The notes beneath the pieces were generated by a model. It saw nothing but the letters and a program-made list of their open reading frames with translations. It did no database searches and was not told where the DNA came from. A program made the position numbers and the translations under genes. 64,000 bases of DNA from Acetobacterium fimetarium (GTDB taxonomy: Bacteria; Bacillota; Clostridia; Eubacteriales; Eubacteriaceae): positions 146,432-210,431 of the forward strand of contig NZ_WJBC01000004.1 in assembly GCF_014284475.1 (NCBI RefSeq). Direction: 5' to 3'. Every line of letters starts with the position of its first letter. The stretch's first letter is position 1. This document shows, one piece after another, positions 60,059 through 64,000 of the stretch.

Positions 60059-62485
60059 ATGAATAAATCCGAACGATTTGAAGCAATTGAAACCTTTAAA
60101 AATGCCTATATACAGAAAATTGAAGAAGTTTCCGGCGAATGCTTTTCAGAAGCCTCACTGTTCAACCAATATGAAGCCCTCGCGGAAATCATCATGGAAA
60201 AAAACGGCTCCCTGTGGGCCAAAACAAGCAAGCAGTATGATGAAATTCCGCATAAACGGGTTTACCTTTTTTCCATTGAGTTCCTGATCGGCAGACTGCT
60301 GAAAGCCTTCATCAACAGCCTGGAGATCGAAGATATCGTGAAAACTGCCATTTCGGAATTGGGACTGGATTATGAAACAATCCTTAACAAGGAAGCTGAC
60401 CCCGGTCTTGGCAATGGCGGCCTCGGCCGCTTAATGGCCTGTTTCCTGGAATCTTCCGCCACCCTGGGACTGCCGTTTCACGGCAATGGCATCCACTACC
60501 AGCATGGGCTGTTCGAACAGAAAATCATCAATGGCGAGCAGGTTGAAGTGGCGGACAACTGGCTGAGACACGGTTATCCCTTTGAAATCAGAAAACCCAA
60601 TGAATCCGTCATTGTTAAATTCTATGGCGATATCCACTATGACAAGATCGACGGCGTTCTGACTTTTTTTTATGAGAATTACGAGCCGATCCTCGCTGTT
60701 CCCTACGATATCCCCATCAAAGGCTATCACAACAAAACGGTCAACTCGTTGCGTCTCTGGAGTGCCGAACCCGTTGAAGATTTCGATCTGCCCAGCTTTA
60801 ATCAGGGCCAATTCATGGATGCCGTTCGTCATAAATCCGAAGCCGAAGCCATCACTCAGATTCTATACCCCAACGACAACAAATTTGACGGTAAACTGCT
60901 GCGGCTCAAGCAGGAGTATTTCTTTGTCTCAGCCGGTCTGCAGCGCATTATTACGCGATATAAACGATACAACAACAAATGTCTGGATGAGTTCTCCAAT
61001 AAAATTTGTATCCATATCAATGATACCCACCCGGCTCTGTGCGGCCCTGAAATGATGCGGATTCTGATGGACGATGAGGGGCTGAGCTGGATGGATGCCT
61101 GGCGAATCACCGTCAATTCCCTGACTTTCACCAACCACACGGTACTTCCGGAGGCTTTGGAAAAATGGCCGGTGGATATGCTGAAATTGCTGCTTCCCCG
61201 GATTTATATGATCATCGAGGAAATAAATCGCCAATTTCTGGATAAGCTGCGGATCAAGTATGGATTGAATGAATCCGAAATCGCTGCGCTTGCCATTATT
61301 CAAGATGAACAAATCAACATGGCCAACCTTGCTGTCGTCTGCAGTCATTCGGTCAATGGTGTCGCCGCGCTTCACAGCAAAATTCTGAGAGAAGAAACCT
61401 TCAGGGGGTATTACCAAATTTTCCCGGAGCGCTTCAATTCGGTTACCAATGGCGTCACACCTCGTCGTTTTCTGATTAACAGCAACACCGGGCTTCGCGA
61501 TCTGATCGATGCCTCCATCGGTACCGAATGGCAGAGTGATCTTTTCGCTCTTGAAGAATTGATGAAATATGCCGAGGATGCTTCATTCATGGAAAAATAC
61601 GATCAAATCAAACTGACCAATAAAATACATCTGGCTGACTATATAAAAAAACATAACCCTGTCACGGTCAATCCAAATTCAATTTTCGACATCCAGGTCA
61701 AACGGATTCATGAATATAAACGTCAGCTTTTGAATGCGCTTCATATTCTTGATTTATATAATCATCTGAAAGAGAACCCCCAGATGGAGATTGTCCCGCA
61801 CACCTTCATTTTTGCCGGAAAGGCAGCTCCGGGGTATTATTTTGCCAAGGAAATCATCAGGCTGATCAATGCCATCGCTGATCTTGTCAATAACGATGCT
61901 TCCATCAAGGATCAAATCAAGGTCGTTTTTCTTGCGAATTTCAATGTGACGCTGGGTGAAATTATTTATCCGGCCGCCAATATTTCCGAACAGATCTCGA
62001 CGGCCGGTAAAGAAGCCTCAGGTACCGGAAATATGAAGTTTATGATGAACGGTGCCATCACGCTCGGAACCATGGACGGCGCGAACATTGAGATTCATGA
62101 AGCTGTGGGCGATGAGAATATTGTCACATTTGGTCTTTCTTCCGATGAAGTCGCAAGCTTTGAGAAATCCGGCGGATACCGTTCATTTGAAGTTTTTGAA
62201 AATAATGCCCGGATCCAGAAAATAATGCAACAGCTTATCGATGGAACTTTTGGTAACTTTTCACATTTCCAGAGCATCTATGACTCACTGCTTTTGTATA
62301 ACGACAGCTACTTTGTGTTAAAGGATTTTGATTCCTATGCAAACGCACAGAGGCATATCAATGATTTATATCAATGTCCGGATCAGTGGTTTAGAATGTC
62401 CCTCAGCAACGTGGCTTACTCCGGTCTGTTTTCAAGTGATCGGGCGATTCTGGATTATCAGAAGAATATCTGGAAGACACTGTAA
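60059..62485 (+). CDS. glgP: Glycogen/alpha-glucan phosphorylase, second copy
   Basis: Paralogue of the phosphorylase at 51.7 kb with the same length (808 residues). Visible: [49 protein letters not shown] and the PLP-lysine block [20 protein letters not shown]. The [16 protein letters not shown] site is identical to the first copy, while many other regions differ, so the duplication is old. The start at 60059 follows AAAGGAATTCC; a longer frame from 59960 runs through the palindromic spacer. Two phosphorylases may differ in regulation or in glucan chain preference. Confidence 0.96.
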   Translation: MNKSERFEAIETFKNAYIQKIEEVSGECFSEASLFNQYEALAEIIMEKNGSLWAKTSKQYDEIPHKRVYLFSIEFLIGRLLKAFINSLEIEDIVKTAISELGLDYETILNKEADPGLGNGGLGRLMACFLESSATLGLPFHGNGIHYQHGLFEQKIINGEQVEVADNWLRHGYPFEIRKPNESVIVKFYGDIHYDKIDGVLTFFYENYEPILAVPYDIPIKGYHNKTVNSLRLWSAEPVEDFDLPSFNQGQFMDAVRHKSEAEAITQILYPNDNKFDGKLLRLKQEYFFVSAGLQRIITRYKRYNNKCLDEFSNKICIHINDTHPALCGPEMMRILMDDEGLSWMDAWRITVNSLTFTNHTVLPEALEKWPVDMLKLLLPRIYMIIEEINRQFLDKLRIKYGLNESEIAALAIIQDEQINMANLAVVCSHSVNGVAALHSKILREETFRGYYQIFPERFNSVTNGVTPRRFLINSNTGLRDLIDASIGTEWQSDLFALEELMKYAEDASFMEKYDQIKLTNKIHLADYIKKHNPVTVNPNSIFDIQVKRIHEYKRQLLNALHILDLYNHLKENPQMEIVPHTFIFAGKAAPGYYFAKEIIRLINAIADLVNNDASIKDQIKVVFLANFNVTLGEIIYPAANISEQISTAGKEASGTGNMKFMMNGAITLGTMDGANIEIHEAVGDENIVTFGLSSDEVASFEKSGGYRSFEVFENNARIQKIMQQLIDGTFGNFSHFQSIYDSLLLYNDSYFVLKDFDSYANAQRHINDLYQCPDQWFRMSLSNVAYSGLFSSDRAILDYQKNIWKTL

Positions 62486-62506
62486 ATGATGCTTTTCCTT
62501 TTTATT

Positions 62507-62547
62507 GGGAAGCCCCACCTGAATTTAACTCAGGCGCGGCTTCCTTT
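62507..62547 (+). terminator. Terminator of the second glgP
   Basis: GGAAGCC (62508-62514) and GGCTTCC (62538-62544) enclose a second stem CCTGA/TCAGG, followed by TTTGC. It closes the glycogen region; the next gene is convergent. Confidence 0.75.
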
Positions 62548-62594
62548 GCTGTGGTCTTAGAACTTTTTTTGTTTAATATATCATTGGTGGGATG

Positions 62595-63179
62595 CTACTG
62601 ACCGCCTCCCATAATTTTGATGGACGCAATCTCATCTGAACTACCCGTATAGGTTATCATGAGAATACTTCCCACCGCAATATCAGAGCTACTTGCTGAT
62701 TGATCACTGGTTACCGTTGCATTGGTTGACTGGGTCCCCGGTTCCTGCATAGTCTGCCTGGTGATTGTAATTGAATCTGAGAGCGTAATTGTCTGACTTT
62801 CGCCTGTCAATGTCAGCATTTCAGGCGCTTCGCCGGTTGTTCCTTCTGGCGGTGTCGTTCCACCAGCTGCTGCGCCTCCGTCGGTTGGCTGAGCTGGTGG
62901 TGTTTCGCCAGTGGTCTGTGTTCCACTCGTTTGTCCTCCGGTTGGGGCTTCGCCACTTGGTTTTTCTCCGGTTGGCTGATCACCGCCCCCTTCATTCATC
63001 GTCCCCAGCGCAACTGTAATCTCTGATCCGCTGACTCCGGTGACTTTACCATAGACAATTGTCCCGCTTGTTGAAGACGTTGCTGTGCCACTTGCGCTCG
63101 TGCTTGAACACCCACTGAAAGTAAAAATGCTCATGATGATCATTGCCAATACCGTTAATTGAATTCGTTTGTTTTTCAT
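62595..63179 (-). CDS. Small Gly/Thr/Pro-rich lipoprotein
   Basis: A 194-residue predicted lipoprotein: lipobox FSGC with Cys24 in the first hydrophobic segment, then a Ser/Thr-rich linker. A first domain-like stretch is TIVYGKVTGVSGSEITVALG, followed by a low-complexity region of Gly, Pro, Thr and Gln (about 60-120) and a second part with SQTITLSDSITITRQTM and a final GSILMITYTGSSDEIASIKI. Proteins of this layout occur near metal or peptide transporters in clostridia, but no function is assigned. Start behind GTGGAGGAATC. Confidence 0.7.
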   Translation of the reverse strand: MKNKRIQLTVLAMIIMSIFTFSGCSSTSASGTATSSTSGTIVYGKVTGVSGSEITVALGTMNEGGGDQPTGEKPSGEAPTGGQTSGTQTTGETPPAQPTDGGAAAGGTTPPEGTTGEAPEMLTLTGESQTITLSDSITITRQTMQEPGTQSTNATVTSDQSASSSDIAVGSILMITYTGSSDEIASIKIMGGGQ

Positions 63180-63313
63180 ATTTTTGATTCCTCCACTGAT
63201 TTATACTTTACTTTACTAAATATAACAAATCAGTGTGATTTTTTTGTGTAGGCTATAAATATATTTGCTGAATTAATGATGTTGGATTGTCATACTTATT
63301 GGCTAACTTTAAA

Positions 63314-63433
63314 ATTACTGCCGTGAAATGAATCCGTGTAACTCCGTCACAGCTAACGCTGCGCCTCCGTTAGGGGCTTCGCCCCATAAAAAAACAGATT
63401 CATAATAAAAGATATTAAGTATCCTTATATCTA
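63314..63433. repeat. Intergenic direct repeat, copy 1
   Basis: Starts ATTACTGCCGTGAAATGAAT and ends near AAGATATTAAGTATCC. It matches copy 2 at 63531-63650 over about 110 bases, including the GGGGCTTCGCCCC hairpin and CATAAAAAAACAGATTCATA. The right arm of the following long hairpin is missing here. Confidence 0.75.
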
Positions 63434-63445
63434 TCTCTTAACTTC

Positions 63446-63498
63446 ACTGCCGTTATACTCGCTCATGCGGCACTTCGTCTCCGCTTCGCTACGCCTCA
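63446..63498. repeat. Diverged third unit of the intergenic repeat
   Basis: ACTGCCGTTATACTCGCTCA, then CTTCGTCTCCGCTTCGCTAC and CGCCTCAGTC, are recognisably related to the first half of the flanking repeats (ACTGCCGTC...CTCCGTCTCCGTTTCACTGC) but less conserved. Confidence 0.45.
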
Positions 63499-63530
63499 GT
63501 CGCGTCAGTCGCCAGATGGCTCCACATAGA

Positions 63531-63650
63531 ATTACTGCCGTCTAATGAATCCGTGCAACTCCGTCTCCGTTTCACTGCGCCTCCGTTTGGGGCTTCGCCC
63601 CATAAAAAAATAGATTCATAATGAAAGATATTAAGGTTCCTTATATCTTT
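63531..63650. repeat. Intergenic direct repeat, copy 2
   Basis: Second copy of the repeat at 63314. It ends in the left arm of a perfect long hairpin. The region between the lipoprotein and 5S rRNA (63180-63690) consists largely of these repeats; translated ORFs here are repeat artefacts. Confidence 0.75.
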
Positions 63651-63670
63651 CATTATGAATCTATTTTTTT
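63604..63670. terminator. Perfect 28-base inverted repeat, terminator of the rRNA operon
   Basis: Left arm 63604-63631 (AAAAAAATAGATTCATAATG...) and right arm 63643-63670 (...CATTATGAATCTATTTTTTT) are exact complements, with AAGG/CCTT pairing inside the loop. Both outer ends are A/T runs, so it can act in either direction. It begins 20 bases after the 5S 3' end on the minus strand. Confidence 0.8.
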
Positions 63671-63690
63671 GCACGGCTTCATTAAAAAAA

Positions 63691-63808
63691 GCCCCGCAAC
63701 GTCCTATCCTCCCAGGCAGTTACCCACCAAGTACTTTCGGCGCTGGAAGACTTTACTTCTGTGTTCGGTATGGGAACAGGTGTGGCCCTTCCGCCATCGT
63801 CGCGAGAC
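63691..63808 (-). rRNA. 5S ribosomal RNA
   Basis: Minus-strand sequence begins GTCTCGCGACGATGGCGGAA and contains TTCCCATACCGAACACAGAA, the universally conserved 5S block, then AGCGCCGAAAGTACTTGGTG. The 5' and 3' ends pair over 11 positions (GUCUCGCGACG with CGUUGCGGGGC), defining about 118 nucleotides. It lies about 67 bases downstream of 23S; no tRNA is in the spacer. Confidence 0.97.
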
Positions 63809-63875
63809 TAGCTTAATCTATTTAATTGTTGTTTCTTATCTGTCGATCATTCGAAACAGCACAGTGTATAAAATC

Positions 63876-64000
63876 TTGGATCAAGACCTCGGTCGATTAG
63901 TACTGGTCAGCTCCATATGTTGCCATACTTCCACATCCAGCCTATCTACCTGGTCGTCTACCAGGGACCTTAACCATTTCTGGTGAGATATCTTATCTTG
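63876..64000 (-). rRNA. 23S ribosomal RNA, 3' end (partial)
   Basis: The minus-strand sequence entering from the right edge contains CTGACCAGTACTAATCGACC followed by GAGGTCTTGATC, the standard clostridial 23S 3' end, with the terminal helix pieces CTGGTAGACGACCAGGTAGA. Only about 125 bases are in the window; the rest of the operon lies beyond the edge. Confidence 0.96.

Noticed and set aside
63489..63674. Minus-strand ORF of 61 codons with an HYESIFL-type sequence
   Set aside because: It lies wholly in the direct repeat and hairpin DNA downstream of 5S rRNA; the translation simply follows the repeat and has no start context.
63621..63986. Plus-strand ORF of 121 codons
   Set aside because: It overlaps 5S and 23S rRNA genes on the other strand and is a known type of false ORF.
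1..64000. CRISPR arrays, prophage or integrated plasmid
   Set aside because: No regularly spaced short repeats, phage structural genes, integrase or replication genes were seen in the window.

Overview
The window reads as a chromosomal segment of a low-to-mid GC anaerobic Firmicute. It is most likely an acetogen of the Eubacteriaceae (Acetobacterium-like). This is inferred from gene content (split transketolase, GlgC/GlgD pair, 640-residue clostridial aconitase, CarD/YacL/Tex/DegV neighbours, AGGAGG-type ribosome binding sites); no search was run. Most genes are housekeeping and lie on the minus strand from about 17 to 48 kb. The right end carries a plus-strand glycogen operon and the 3' end of a minus-strand rRNA operon.

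Region 1 (0-17 kb) is mixed and partly degraded. It holds mutM, a DUF3089 lipoprotein, a divergent PAP2-like membrane protein, an alpha/beta-hydrolase remnant, a creatininase-family enzyme, a small lipoprotein, a zinc-ribbon repeat protein, a TspO-like protein, serine O-acetyltransferase, a YadG/YadH-like ABC exporter, an HxlR regulator beside an isochorismatase-family hydrolase, a large GGDEF-EAL membrane protein, and a PadR regulator with a broken drug-efflux MFS gene. Two small ORFs (49 and 36 codons) sit between larger genes. REP-like half palindromes bound the degraded stretch at 2.8-3.5 kb.

Region 2 (17-28.4 kb) has signalling and accessory modules: a macrodomain protein with a C-terminal extension paired with a VWA protein; a response regulator, histidine kinase, ABC ATPase and FtsX-type permease set; a Fic protein; and a MoxR-type ATPase with a large VWA partner.

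Region 3 (28.5-47.7 kb) is core metabolism and cell maintenance. It includes an ispF-mtnN-alr-transketolase operon, argS-tcdA, a run of carD, yacL, rsmF-like, hexapeptide protein, DUF523, ddl and DUF1934 genes, then tex, degV, an AIM24-family gene and aconitase.

Region 4 (47.8-62.5 kb) starts with two tandem YihY-family membrane proteins. Next comes a compact glycogen operon: glgB, glgP, glgC, glgD, glgA, a GH13 amylase/neopullulanase-like enzyme and, after a long palindromic spacer, a second glgP of the same length. Synthesis (GlgC/D, GlgA, GlgB) and breakdown (two GlgP, GH13) are encoded together.

Region 5 (62.5-64 kb) has a small Thr/Gly/Pro-rich lipoprotein, a cluster of related direct repeats with a perfect long hairpin, then 5S rRNA and the 3' end of 23S rRNA. 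Several intergenic spacers across the window carry long-hairpin repeat elements of at least two families.
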